From contig FPAX01000005.1 in assembly GCA_900116485.1 (NCBI GenBank), positions 119,753 to 183,752 of the forward strand: a stretch of DNA of 64,000 bases, read 5' to 3'. The notes beneath the pieces were generated by a model. It was given only the letters and a program-made list of their open reading frames with translations, was not told the origin of the DNA and searched no databases. How positions within the stretch are numbered: position 1 is the stretch's first letter; every line of letters starts with the position of its first letter. Positions 55,392 to 64,000 of this stretch are shown one piece after another. The DNA is from Selenomonas sp. GACV-9. GTDB taxonomy: Bacteria > Bacillota > Negativicutes > Selenomonadales > Selenomonadaceae. A program made the translations under genes and the position numbers.

Positions 55392-56681
55392 TCAGAACGA
55401 CTGCCTGATACCCACAAAGGTCGCACGATGGTCGCTGTCATTGACATCGTTCATCTGGCCCAGCAGCCAGGTATCGCTATTTCCGAGACGGTACTGCGCC
55501 CGCAGGCGTACTGATGGATCATGGACATCGTAGACATCCGCCGAAAACTTGAACTTATCGCCTGCATACGCATCGACACCGACGCCAGCCTCGCCATAGA
55601 TCACGCCGCCCCGCGCACCGAAATTGCCGAAACGCGTGCCTGCCTGGAAATTGCCGCGGCCGGAACTGCCGATATTATCCATACCAAAGGACAGGAAAGG
55701 ACCTTCAGCCGCCCCCACATTGACATTGAAGTCCGTGCTCCACTTGTCCTTGGCGCCGCTGTACAGCACATCGACCTCAGGCGTCACCTTGATAGATTCG
55801 AGCTGCTGCTTCATTTTTCCTGCCTTTTCGGTCAGTTCACGCGTATTGTGGATGATAGCCTTTGTATCCTCGATGGTCTTCTCGTCACCAGCCACTTTCG
55901 CGAGGCCCTCGGCGATGACGCGGATCTTATCACTGGCCTCAGCGATATTGTTAAGCGTCAGCCGCAGGTTCTCAGCAGTCTGCGGGTCGGCCCCCACCGT
56001 TGCCAGATTCGTCATCATGGCCTCGACAGTATTGGCCGTCCGGTTGAGGCTGGACGTCATCGCATTCATGTTGCCGAGCATCTGGTTGATGTTGCCTTGA
56101 TTAGCCTGGGCCATGTTCTCAAAAGCCGCCATCATGCCGTTGATATGCGCTGTCGTGTCGCGCATGTTCACGGCCATCATGACAATCGACTGCTGGAAGT
56201 CCGGATTGCCAAGAATATTATGCATATCGGCAATAAGCCCCTGAGCCTGGTCGACCAGCTTGGCCAGATTGCCAAACATCGCGTCCATGCCTTCTTCCTC
56301 CTGGCCAATCAGATAATCGCCATCTTCCACCCAGCCTTTGGAGGTATCCATCGGCACGATGTTGATGAACTTCTCACCCATGACGCCGGCCGAACCCACC
56401 GTCACCTGCGAGCCCTTGGGGATTTTCGCATCCCCATTGATATGCATCGTCACCGTGACCCCCCGGCCATCGTTCTTGATATCCTTGACCTCGCCGACCG
56501 GCACCCCCGAGAGACGTACCGTCGACTGGGGCTGCACGCCAATGACCTGCCGGAAACCAGCATAGAGCGTATAGCCCTTATCGCCGCCGAGCTTGAAGCC
56601 GCTGAGCATGATGAGAACCCCTGCAAAAAGTGCCAACCCCACTAACGTAAATGCGCCTACCTTTGCCTCTGTTGTCATCAT
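55392..56681 (-). CDS. mlaD: MlaD-type MCE protein with C-terminal beta-barrel-like domain
   Basis: A 429-residue protein: an N-terminal membrane helix (9-28), one MCE domain (about 37-127, with VRLSGVPVGEVKDI and GSAGVMGEKFINI), a long amphipathic helical stretch (130-300) and a C-terminal strand-rich part (305-429) ending THRATFVGIRQSF-like (final RQSF). E. coli MlaD ends soon after the MCE domain. The extra helix and barrel match the trans-envelope MlaD described in Veillonella parvula, which spans from inner to outer membrane without MlaC or MlaA. It overlaps mlaF by 4 nt. Confidence 0.92.
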   Translation of the reverse strand: MMTTEAKVGAFTLVGLALFAGVLIMLSGFKLGGDKGYTLYAGFRQVIGVQPQSTVRLSGVPVGEVKDIKNDGRGVTVTMHINGDAKIPKGSQVTVGSAGVMGEKFINIVPMDTSKGWVEDGDYLIGQEEEGMDAMFGNLAKLVDQAQGLIADMHNILGNPDFQQSIVMMAVNMRDTTAHINGMMAAFENMAQANQGNINQMLGNMNAMTSSLNRTANTVEAMMTNLATVGADPQTAENLRLTLNNIAEASDKIRVIAEGLAKVAGDEKTIEDTKAIIHNTRELTEKAGKMKQQLESIKVTPEVDVLYSGAKDKWSTDFNVNVGAAEGPFLSFGMDNIGSSGRGNFQAGTRFGNFGARGGVIYGEAGVGVDAYAGDKFKFSADVYDVHDPSVRLRAQYRLGNSDTWLLGQMNDVNDSDHRATFVGIRQSF

Positions 56682-57424
56682 CCCTGTGCCTCCCTATCTA
56701 TCGCTACCGTGCGGAAAAAAGCCTGTACCCTCGGATCCTTGCTCTGCTTGATATTTTCCACCGTATCAAGAGCAATGATATCACCTTCATGAACCATCGC
56801 AATGCGGTCGGCAATGTGGCAGGCACTGACCATGTCATGAGTGACCACCACCGATGTCACGTCCAGTGTCTGTTGGGTATGCATGATGAGTTCATCGATT
56901 TTTGCCGTCATCAGCGGGTCAAGCCCCGAGCTCGGTTCATCGTAGAAGATGATATCGGGGCCAAAGGCAATGGCCCTCGCCAGGCTCACACGCTTCTTCA
57001 TGCCGCCCGACAGCTCACTGGGCATGCGTGCAGCAGCATTGTCAAGGCCCACAAGATGAAGTTTCTCCTCAACGATGCGCTGGATTTCTTCCTCGGAATG
57101 ATCCGTATGCTCGCGCAGGCCAAAGGCCACATTGTCGCCGACAGTCATCGAATCGAACAATGCCGAATACTGGAACACCATGCCCATATGCAGACGGACC
57201 TTGTCGAGCTCCTTCTCGGACATCTGCGAGATTTCCTTGTCGCCAATCCAGATCTCACCTGCCGTCGGCCGTATCAGGCCGATAAGCAGCCGCAGCAGTG
57301 TACTCTTGCCTGAGCCTGAGCCCCCGATGATGGCAAGCGTCTCCCCGTCTTCAATTGTCAGATTGATATGGTGCAGGACTTCTTTTCCACTGAAGCTCTT
57401 GCACACATCTACCAGTCGAATCAT
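56678..57424 (-). CDS. mlaF: Phospholipid transport ABC ATPase MlaF
   Basis: A 248-residue ATPase of the MlaFEDB-type phospholipid transporter. Walker A is GGSGSGKST, the signature LSGGMKKRVSLARA and Walker B IIFYDEPSSGLDP. The LSGGMKKRV form is typical of MCE-system ATPases. It overlaps mlaD by 4 nt and follows mlaE by 32 nt. Confidence 0.95.
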   Translation of the reverse strand: MIRLVDVCKSFSGKEVLHHINLTIEDGETLAIIGGSGSGKSTLLRLLIGLIRPTAGEIWIGDKEISQMSEKELDKVRLHMGMVFQYSALFDSMTVGDNVAFGLREHTDHSEEEIQRIVEEKLHLVGLDNAAARMPSELSGGMKKRVSLARAIAFGPDIIFYDEPSSGLDPLMTAKIDELIMHTQQTLDVTSVVVTHDMVSACHIADRIAMVHEGDIIALDTVENIKQSKDPRVQAFFRTVAIDREAQG

Positions 57425-57456
57425 GATTCCTCACATTTTAACAGCAGTATCTGCAA

Positions 57457-58233
57457 TCAATACAGGATAAAAGTCAATACGGCGTTCAAGATGAAGATGA
57501 CGATAATCGACGAAACCACCGTCTTGGTGGTCGCCTTGCCGACGCCCTCAGCGCCATCGGGACTGTGCAGGCCGTAATAGCAGCCCAGCACAGCAATGAC
57601 ATTGCCGAAGAACACCGCCTTGATGACACCGCCCGTGAGATCAAATACCTCGGTAAAGCGATGGATCGAGTCCAGGAACAGATAAGAGCTGATGCCATTA
57701 TAATAGACCGCCACGAACCAGCCGCCCACAACGCCAATGACATCGCCGAACACCGTAAGTATCGGGACAACGATCATGCAGGCAATCATGCGCGGCACAA
57801 TGAGATAATTGACCGGACTCACAGCCATGACGCGCAAGGCATCGATCTGCTCGGTGACCTTCATCGTCGAGATCTCGGCCGTGATGGCCGCTCCCACGCG
57901 GCCTGCACAGACGACACCGACCAGCACTGGGCCAAGCTCGCGGCCAATGGCAATCGAGATGATGCCACCAATCGTTCCCTGCGCACCAAAGCGGATCAGG
58001 ATGTCTGCCGTCTGCAATGTCATTACCACGCCGGTGAACAACAGCGTCAGACTCACGATAAGCAGGGAATCCACCCCAAGATGTGACATCTGGGCCAGGA
58101 TATGGCGAAAACGCGGCTTGTGGCCAAGCTCACGCATCGTATCGCGGTAAAGCAGCACAATCGTGCCAAACTCCTCAAACCGGCGCAGTACAAACGCACC
58201 GACGAGTTCCAGCAATCTCAGCAGCTTCACCAT
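57457..58233 (-). CDS. mlaE: Phospholipid transport permease MlaE
   Basis: A 258-residue permease with five to six membrane segments and the MlaE signature GPVLVGVVCAGRVGAAITAE followed by STMKVTEQIDALRVM. It is the first gene of the envelope block. The start is ATG 58233, which abuts the GGGAG ribosome binding site; the GTG one codon later would be spaced slightly better. Confidence 0.94.
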   Translation of the reverse strand: MVKLLRLLELVGAFVLRRFEEFGTIVLLYRDTMRELGHKPRFRHILAQMSHLGVDSLLIVSLTLLFTGVVMTLQTADILIRFGAQGTIGGIISIAIGRELGPVLVGVVCAGRVGAAITAEISTMKVTEQIDALRVMAVSPVNYLIVPRMIACMIVVPILTVFGDVIGVVGGWFVAVYYNGISSYLFLDSIHRFTEVFDLTGGVIKAVFFGNVIAVLGCYYGLHSPDGAEGVGKATTKTVVSSIIVIFILNAVLTFILY

Positions 58234-58282
58234 CTCCCTTTTCCCTTCTACAGAGAATACTCCTATCCTATACTACCTTTCG

Positions 58283-58343
58283 ATTTTAGCAGAGATAACC
58301 GAAATAGTAAAGATTAGTTTACTATTTTTACCGGAAATTTCAA
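58283..58343 (-). promoter_or_regulatory. Tandem promoters at the head of the envelope block
   Basis: On the minus strand P1 is TTGAAA (58338-58343), a 16-nt spacer and TAAACT (58316-58321). P2 is TTTACT (58306-58311), a 17-nt spacer and TAAAAT (58283-58288). Both point towards mlaE. Confidence 0.6.
58302..58327. repeat. Perfect 10-bp inverted repeat over the envelope-block promoters
   Basis: Arms AAATAGTAAA (58302-58311) and TTTACTATTT (58318-58327) with a 6-nt centre. It covers the P2 -35 box and the P1 -10 box, an ideal repressor position. The regulator is not identified. Confidence 0.7.
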
Positions 58344-58367
58344 CTTCTTTTTCCCGCAAAATCCCGC

Positions 58368-58373
58368 TATAAT
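58368..58373 (+). promoter_or_regulatory. -10 box of rnhA
   Basis: TATAAT 36 nt upstream of the rnhA start, with no good -35 match at the right distance. The ribosome binding site is AGGAGG at about 58398. Confidence 0.45.
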
Positions 58374-58408
58374 AAGAGAGATTCTACTGCGTGAATTAGG
58401 AGGTTTCT

Positions 58409-59104
58409 ATGCCAAAGAAAGTATACGCCGTACGCGCCGGACGCGCCTGCGGCATCTTCACGACCTGGGCCGAGTGCAAGAAACAGGTCGATGGTTTCAC
58501 TGGGGCCCGCTACAAAGGATTCACCGATATCGGTGAGGCCCTGGCCTGGCTGAACGGCGGCGAGCGCACTATGCCTCAGACTGCCGCCCGGCGCACCGCC
58601 ACCCCAGCCAGACGTGCAACAGCCCCGCAGCCAGCCACACCTGCCATCCCGGACAGCGAACAGGATTACGTCATCTACACCGATGGCTCATGCCTGCGCA
58701 ACCCCGACGGCCCCGGCGGCTGGGCCGCCGTCATCACTGACGTGCACACTGGCGAAGTGACTGAGCTGCACGAAGGAAATCCCAGCACCACCAACAACCG
58801 CATGGAACTATCGGCTGCCATCGCCGCCATGTCATTTCCGCAGGCCCCGGCCAAGATTGCCATCTACACCGACAGCCAGTACCTCAAGAACGGCTTTACC
58901 AAGCACTGGCTTGCCGCCTGGAAACGCCGCGGCTGGAAAAAGGCCGACGGGAGTCCCGTGCTCAACCAGGATCTATGGATGAAACTCGACGAGCTCTACG
59001 CCCGTCACCAGATCACCTTCCACTGGGTAAAAGGCCATGTCGGCGTCGACCTCAACGAACGCTGCGACCAGCTGGCAAAGAGCGAGGCCATGAAATACCT
59101 GTAA
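58409..59104 (+). CDS. rnhA: Ribonuclease HI with N-terminal hybrid-binding domain
   Basis: A 231-residue RNase H1 that cuts RNA in RNA-DNA hybrids. Residues 1-50 form the hybrid-binding domain (KKVYAVRAGRACGIFTTW), residues 55-85 an Ala/Pro/Thr linker, and the rest the RNase H fold. The catalytic DEDD set is visible: YTDGSCL, NNRMELSAA, IYTDSQYL and NERCDQLA. This layout resembles the eukaryotic type and many Firmicute/Bacteroides enzymes. ATG 58409 follows AGGAGG. It is divergent from the envelope block. Confidence 0.95.
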   Translation: MPKKVYAVRAGRACGIFTTWAECKKQVDGFTGARYKGFTDIGEALAWLNGGERTMPQTAARRTATPARRATAPQPATPAIPDSEQDYVIYTDGSCLRNPDGPGGWAAVITDVHTGEVTELHEGNPSTTNNRMELSAAIAAMSFPQAPAKIAIYTDSQYLKNGFTKHWLAAWKRRGWKKADGSPVLNQDLWMKLDELYARHQITFHWVKGHVGVDLNERCDQLAKSEAMKYL

Positions 59105-59107
59105 AAC

Positions 59108-59147
59108 AAAACCAGCAGCTGCGGCCAAGCCGCAAACTGCTGGTTTT
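59108..59147. terminator. Bidirectional terminator between rnhA and marR
   Basis: Arms AAAACCAGCAG and CTGCTGGTTTT with an additional inner GCGG/CCGC stem. A-runs and T-runs on both sides serve both converging genes. Confidence 0.85.
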
Positions 59148-59148
59148 C

Positions 59149-59595
59149 TTATTGATTGCTATGCAAGACATTCTGCTCGATACGCGCCATCAGCTGGCGC
59201 AGGTTCTCGCACTCTTCCTGGCTAAGACCAGCCAGTGCCTGCTGGCGGTGCGCTGCCACAGCCTGTTCCAAGGGCGCGCAGAGGTCCCGGGCCTTTTCCG
59301 TCAGGAACACGGCCTTGCCACGCGTTCCCTGCTGCTGTTCCCGCCGGACGATGCCCTTTTGCTCAAGCTTGGACACCGTCTTGGACACCGCCGCCGGCTC
59401 GACCCCCAACAGGTTGATGATATCGGCCTGCGCAATGCCGTCATGGCGGCGCACGAGATTGAGTATCGTCCACTCCGAGCCATAGATGCCCGTCGGCGAT
59501 ATACTGCTGTTGAGGGTCTTGCCAAAGGCCCGCATCGTCTGATAGAGCTGATGGATCAGCTCATCCTGCCACTTTGCCGTATCGATATGTCTCAC
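59149..59595 (-). CDS. MarR family transcriptional regulator
   Basis: A 148-residue winged-helix regulator. The recognition helix region reads GIAQADIINLLGVEPAAVSKTV and the wing EQKGIVRREQQQGTRG. It lies 41 nt downstream of the MFS exporter gene and is probably co-transcribed, which suggests it controls the exporter and itself. A palindrome of MarR type is present in the exporter promoter. The start is GTG 59595, close to its GAGG site. Confidence 0.88.
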   Translation of the reverse strand: MRHIDTAKWQDELIHQLYQTMRAFGKTLNSSISPTGIYGSEWTILNLVRRHDGIAQADIINLLGVEPAAVSKTVSKLEQKGIVRREQQQGTRGKAVFLTEKARDLCAPLEQAVAAHRQQALAGLSQEECENLRQLMARIEQNVLHSNQ

Positions 59596-59636
59596 CTCAT
59601 TTTACCTATCTTAGCCTCATTATAGCAGAATCCAGC

Positions 59637-60827
59637 TCAATCCTCTATCTCCTCTGGCACAGCTGCCGGCTGGATGAAATGCGTAAGCAGGGCAAAGGCC
59701 AGGAACAATACCATGACGGTGGCCACATAGCGGTACATAGCGATATAGCCGATGGCATCGGCCACACCGCCCAGCACAAGGATGCCCGTACTCGTGCCGA
59801 TGTCCAGCATATTGTAGAAGGTGGCACTGGCTGAACTGCGGCGGTCAGCACGCACCACATTGAGCATCCAGGTCATCAACGCCGGCAGCAGCAGCCCAGC
59901 CCCCAGGCCATAGAAAGCAGAAGCCGTCAATAACAGCGTCAGGCTATTCGCCATCAAGATGATTCCGAGCGCCACCAAGTAAAGCACTGCCCCCGGCAGC
60001 ACGACAGCAAATGCGCCAAACCGGTCAAGCAGGCGGCCGCCGAACGGACGCGAGATAAAGATGAACACCGTACCGACAATGAAAAACAGACCCGAACTCG
60101 GAATGCCCGCCTCAGCCGCCATCATCGCGATAAACGTATTGACGCTGCCATAGGCCGCCCCAAAGAATATCGTCAGCACAGCCGGTATGCCTGTGCCATG
60201 TTCATAAAACCGGTTGCGGATTGACGAATGCAAGGCCGGCCGCGGCAGCTCCGACATTTTCTCCGGCGCATGGCAGATGCGCGCAGCGATAACCGCGCCA
60301 AAGGTCACGAGGCCCGATGTGGCAAACAGAGCTGCAGGGCTGAAATCCATCAGCAGCATGATGCCCAGGGCCGGTGCCATAGCCATGGCCACAGTCGATC
60401 CTAGGCCAAAATAGCCAATACCCTCACCGCGGCGCGCAGCCGGAATGACATCTGCCGCCAGGGCCGCCGCAAAGGTCGTCGTCAGTCCAAAACCGAAACC
60501 GTGGATGATGCGGGCTGCGATAAGCCCTGACACCGAATCAAACACAGAATAGCCCGCCGTCGCCAAGATCGACAGCCCTAAACCGAGATACAAGCACTTC
60601 TTCTTGCCCAGTGCCCGCACCCCCGTATCGGTAAACAAGCGGATAAAGATTGCCGAAAAGCCGAAAATGCCCGCAATCAAACCAATCTGCTGGCCGCTGG
60701 CCCCCAAGCTGGCCACATAGACTGGCAGCGTCGGCAACAGGAAATGGAACCCTGCAAACAGCAGCCCATTTGTCACCACCAAAGCAATAAAATCAATCGT
60801 CCAAAGTCTTTCCTTTTGCATATTCAT
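59637..60827 (-). CDS. MFS transporter, probable efflux
   Basis: A 396-residue major facilitator with about twelve membrane segments and the loop 2-3 motif IRLFTDTGVRALGKK in place of the usual GxxxDRxGR; GRLLDRFG occurs in the second half. The substrate cannot be read from the sequence. Pairing with a MarR regulator suggests export of a toxic compound. ATG 60827 follows AAAGG. Confidence 0.85.
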   Translation of the reverse strand: MNMQKERLWTIDFIALVVTNGLLFAGFHFLLPTLPVYVASLGASGQQIGLIAGIFGFSAIFIRLFTDTGVRALGKKKCLYLGLGLSILATAGYSVFDSVSGLIAARIIHGFGFGLTTTFAAALAADVIPAARRGEGIGYFGLGSTVAMAMAPALGIMLLMDFSPAALFATSGLVTFGAVIAARICHAPEKMSELPRPALHSSIRNRFYEHGTGIPAVLTIFFGAAYGSVNTFIAMMAAEAGIPSSGLFFIVGTVFIFISRPFGGRLLDRFGAFAVVLPGAVLYLVALGIILMANSLTLLLTASAFYGLGAGLLLPALMTWMLNVVRADRRSSASATFYNMLDIGTSTGILVLGGVADAIGYIAMYRYVATVMVLFLAFALLTHFIQPAAVPEEIED

Positions 60828-60847
60828 GATCCTTTCCTCATTTTATA

Positions 60848-60872
60848 TTAACTAGTTAATTTAACTAGTCAA
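60848..60872. promoter_or_regulatory. Tandem MarR-type operator in the MFS-marR promoter
   Basis: TTAACTAGTTAA (60848-60859) is a perfect 12-bp palindrome, and TTAACTAGTCAA (60861-60872) is a one-mismatch copy 13 bp away. On the minus strand TTGACT (60867-60872) can serve as the -35 box, with TAATAT or TATAAA as the -10 box, so a bound regulator would cover the promoter. Confidence 0.75.
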
Positions 60873-60961
60873 TTGTATGGCAATTATAATAAAAACAGCT
60901 TTGCTTGTCAAACAAAGTCATAAATTTCCTTTATCTGACAAACAAAGCTCATCCATATCTT

Positions 60962-61513
60962 TTATTGCCAACGCGCAAACAGATCATGCTCTACGCCGAG
61001 CTGGTCGCAGATCTTGCCAACCAGCATGTTGACGAGATCGTCCAGCGTCTGCGGCCGATGATAGAAACCTGGGCTCGCTGGAATGATGCGGGCTCCCGTC
61101 TGGGAAAGTTTCAGCAGATTCTCCAGATGGATCGCATGCATCGGCGTCTCCCGCGGCACGATAAGCAGCGGACGGTACTCCTTGAGGGCTACGTCAGCTG
61201 CCCGCGTCAGCAGGTTGTCCGATACGGCATGGGCGATACTGCCGGCCGTCTTCATCGAGCACGGCACGATGACCATCGCATCCATGCGAAACGACCCGCT
61301 CGCAATGGCCGCACCGATATCGCTATTGTCGTAGAGCACATCGACACGCTGGGCAAAGGCCTCCCGACTCACGCCGCACTCATAGTCCAGCACCCGCCAG
61401 CCGCTGTCCGTGACAACAGCATGCACCTCATGGCCAGCCTGCCGCAGCGTATCGATGAGCCGCAAGCCATAGATGCTGCCACTGGCTCCGGTAATTCCCA
61501 CAACAATCTTCAT
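60962..61513 (-). CDS. ubiX: Flavin prenyltransferase UbiX/Pad1
   Basis: A 183-residue enzyme that makes prenylated FMN for UbiD-type decarboxylases. The motifs are GITGASGSIYGLRL, VIVPCSMKT and VPRETPMHAIHLENL. Length is normal. No ubiD is within the window. It follows serS after a terminator and has ATG 61513 with AAGGGGAG. Confidence 0.93.
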   Translation of the reverse strand: MKIVVGITGASGSIYGLRLIDTLRQAGHEVHAVVTDSGWRVLDYECGVSREAFAQRVDVLYDNSDIGAAIASGSFRMDAMVIVPCSMKTAGSIAHAVSDNLLTRAADVALKEYRPLLIVPRETPMHAIHLENLLKLSQTGARIIPASPGFYHRPQTLDDLVNMLVGKICDQLGVEHDLFARWQ

Positions 61514-61532
61514 AGCTCTCCCCTTCTTTCAG

Positions 61533-61560
61533 CAAAAGAGCCTCCCAGCAGGGAGGCTCT
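61533..61560 (-). terminator. Terminator after serS
   Basis: A perfect 10-bp stem AGAGCCTCCC/GGGAGGCTCT (61537-61546 with 61551-61560) followed by TTTTGC on the minus strand. Confidence 0.85.
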
Positions 61561-61573
61561 AAATCGTTCTGTC

Positions 61574-62899
<1,326 letters not shown>

Positions 62900-62956
62900 T
62901 TATTTCCTGTCATTCCATTTCTCTATTATATCGTCTAAAAGAACCTCGGTCAATAT

Positions 62957-63820
62957 TCAGACACTTATCTCAAAATGCTCCTTCTCATCGGGGCTTGCTG
63001 GCGGTTTCCGGACGATCTTCTTGGGCTTTGCCTTGACCTCTGGCGGCATGGCCGTCACCTGCTCGCGATATTGCTGCGCTGCCTGCTTAGGTGCCGCGGC
63101 AGCCGACTCGCCACGCGAGGGCCGCACTGGCACAGCGCGGCTGGCTTTTGCCGCTGCCAGGCGCTGTTTCGCCTCAGCACGAGCCTTGCGCAGCTCGGCC
63201 TCAGCATCAAGCTGCTCCTGCTCCTCAAGCTGCCGCAAGGCCTCATCAGGAGTAAGACCACGCAGATTCATCGCCGTCTCATCTTCCACCGGCGTCATGG
63301 CCTGCCGGATGTCCTCAGCCGAGAGTTCCCCCTTGCCGCCGCGGCGCTTTTTCATGGCGACACGGAAAAACACAAAGGCCAGGATTGCCACCGACACAAA
63401 TGTAAAGGCCCAGTAGCCCACTCCCTGCGTCGTCAATGGCGATGGCTGCTGAGCTGCCGCGGTCTGTGCTGTCTGTGACTTCTGAGCAGCAGACTGATCC
63501 TGCTGCGTGGCGTCCTGCATGGCCGCAGCCGCCTGCGGGTCAGTCTGCACCACAGTATTGCCACCGCCCTGCTGGTTACCGTTTTCCTTCTGCCCCTGCG
63601 CCGCATTCTTGGCCTCCGGCCGTTCCTGGGTCGTCTTCGAGAGCGCGCCATCCCCGCGCGCCACAGCCTGACGGGCCTCAGTCTCCTGCCGCTCAGCGTC
63701 GGTCTGATGGCCGCTCTGGGGCACCGTCGACTCCGTCACACTGCCACCGCCCCCAATCGTCACCTTCGGAACCGAAGGCGGCGTCGGCGGTGTCGGCGCC
63801 ACCGGTGGTGTCACTGCCAT
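62957..63820 (-). CDS. Proline-rich single-pass membrane protein, unknown function
   Basis: A 287-residue protein I cannot assign. The N-terminus is strikingly proline-rich (TPPVAPTPPTPPSVPKV) and is followed by a Gly/Ser and then Gln/Ala-rich tract (about 20-130). A membrane helix (about 134-156) precedes the basic sequence KKRRGGKG. The C-terminal part is charged and helical (DEALRQLEEQEQLDAEAELRK), ending in a Lys/Pro segment. Positive-inside reasoning puts the N-terminus outside the inner membrane and the helical part in the cytosol. ATG 63820 has GGGGAGGGA upstream. It lies 99 nt upstream of serS; no functional link is evident. Confidence 0.7.
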   Translation of the reverse strand: MAVTPPVAPTPPTPPSVPKVTIGGGGSVTESTVPQSGHQTDAERQETEARQAVARGDGALSKTTQERPEAKNAAQGQKENGNQQGGGNTVVQTDPQAAAAMQDATQQDQSAAQKSQTAQTAAAQQPSPLTTQGVGYWAFTFVSVAILAFVFFRVAMKKRRGGKGELSAEDIRQAMTPVEDETAMNLRGLTPDEALRQLEEQEQLDAEAELRKARAEAKQRLAAAKASRAVPVRPSRGESAAAAPKQAAQQYREQVTAMPPEVKAKPKKIVRKPPASPDEKEHFEISV

Positions 63821-63850
63821 ACCATTCCCTCCCCATCATTCATTATCTTC

Positions 63851-63879
63851 ATTATACCCCATCCCGCCCGAAATATACA
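63851..63879 (-). promoter_or_regulatory. Candidate promoter of the proline-rich protein gene
   Basis: On the minus strand TATAAT (63851-63856), with a weak -35 TGTATA (63874-63879) 17 nt away. Confidence 0.4.
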
Positions 63880-63924
63880 CTGCCCTTTACCTCTATGTCT
63901 ATACGTCAAATTGCAGTTTGTCTG

Positions 63925-63999
63925 TCAGTGCGTGCGGAACGGAATCCCGATAGTACGCAGCTCGGGGTTCACGGGGTAGTACTTTTTCTGTTTCCGCTG
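63925..63999 (-). CDS. C-terminal end of an unidentified protein, cut by the window edge
   Basis: A minus-strand frame open from the right edge encodes 24 residues ending PVNPELRTIGIPFRTH and a TGA stop at 63925-63927. The composition looks coding and it fits the strand of its neighbours, but it is too short to identify. Confidence 0.35.
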   Translation of the reverse strand, partial: QRKQKKYYPVNPELRTIGIPFRTH

Positions 64000-64000
64000 A

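Overview
The window reads as chromosome from a diderm Firmicute of the class Negativicutes, most likely a Selenomonas-type organism. It combines Firmicute markers (an RNase M5-type Toprim protein, ComEB, a DegS-like kinase, an AtpZ/AtpI pair, AGGAGG ribosome binding sites and frequent TTG starts) with a complete Gram-negative style outer-membrane programme (Lpx, Kds, Lpt, Bam, Tam and Mla genes). I see no insertion sequence, prophage, CRISPR array, tRNA or rRNA. Nearly all genes lie on the minus strand; only three (a YgbA-family gene, a small membrane protein gene and rnhA) lie on the plus strand.

Layout from left to right. (1) 1-3813: a minus-strand run of a cytosolic DegS-like histidine kinase, a PLP decarboxylase of the Orn/Lys/Arg family, thymidylate kinase and the start of an RNase M5-like gene. 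(2) 3974-12344: a plus-strand YgbA-family gene, then minus-strand SEDS protein FtsW/RodA, TrmB, an AcoR-like regulator that lacks the sigma-54 contact loop, and a large PAS-GGDEF-EAL-PAS-GGDEF protein, then a small plus-strand membrane protein gene. (3) 12396-19732: the F1Fo ATP synthase operon atpIBEFHAGDC, with an atpZ-type gene upstream. (4) 19785-23061: wecB, wecA, comEB and a YqgF/RuvC-like gene. (5) 23114-58233: about 35 kb of envelope genes, all on the minus strand and almost gap-free. In transcription order: mlaE-mlaF-mlaD, a TolC-family gene, tamB, a sigma factor, a small membrane protein, bamA, an unknown outer-membrane protein, three Skp/OmpH genes, lpxD, an acyltransferase, lpxC, fabZ, lpxA, lpxI, lpxB, msbA, a waaA-lpxK fusion, kdsB, kdsA, kdsD, kdsC, a second acyltransferase, lptC, lptA, lptB, one LptF/LptG-type permease and a DUF3084 gene. 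(6) 58409-64000: rnhA, a MarR regulator with an MFS exporter, ubiX, serS, a proline-rich membrane protein and a gene end at the right edge.

The envelope block is close to a full parts list for building an outer membrane. FabZ, LpxA, C, D, I, B and K with two acyltransferases make lipid A. KdsD, A, C and B make CMP-Kdo, and WaaA adds it. MsbA flips the lipid and Lpt carries it out. Skp, BamA and TamB handle outer-membrane proteins, and MlaFED moves phospholipids. LptD, LptE, TamA, MlaA/B/C and BamB-E are not in the window. The features most worth pursuing are the sigma factor and membrane-protein pair between tamB and bamA, the unknown outer-membrane protein next to bamA, the WaaA-LpxK fusion, the enlarged middle Skp-like protein, and a perfect inverted repeat over the promoters at the head of the block.
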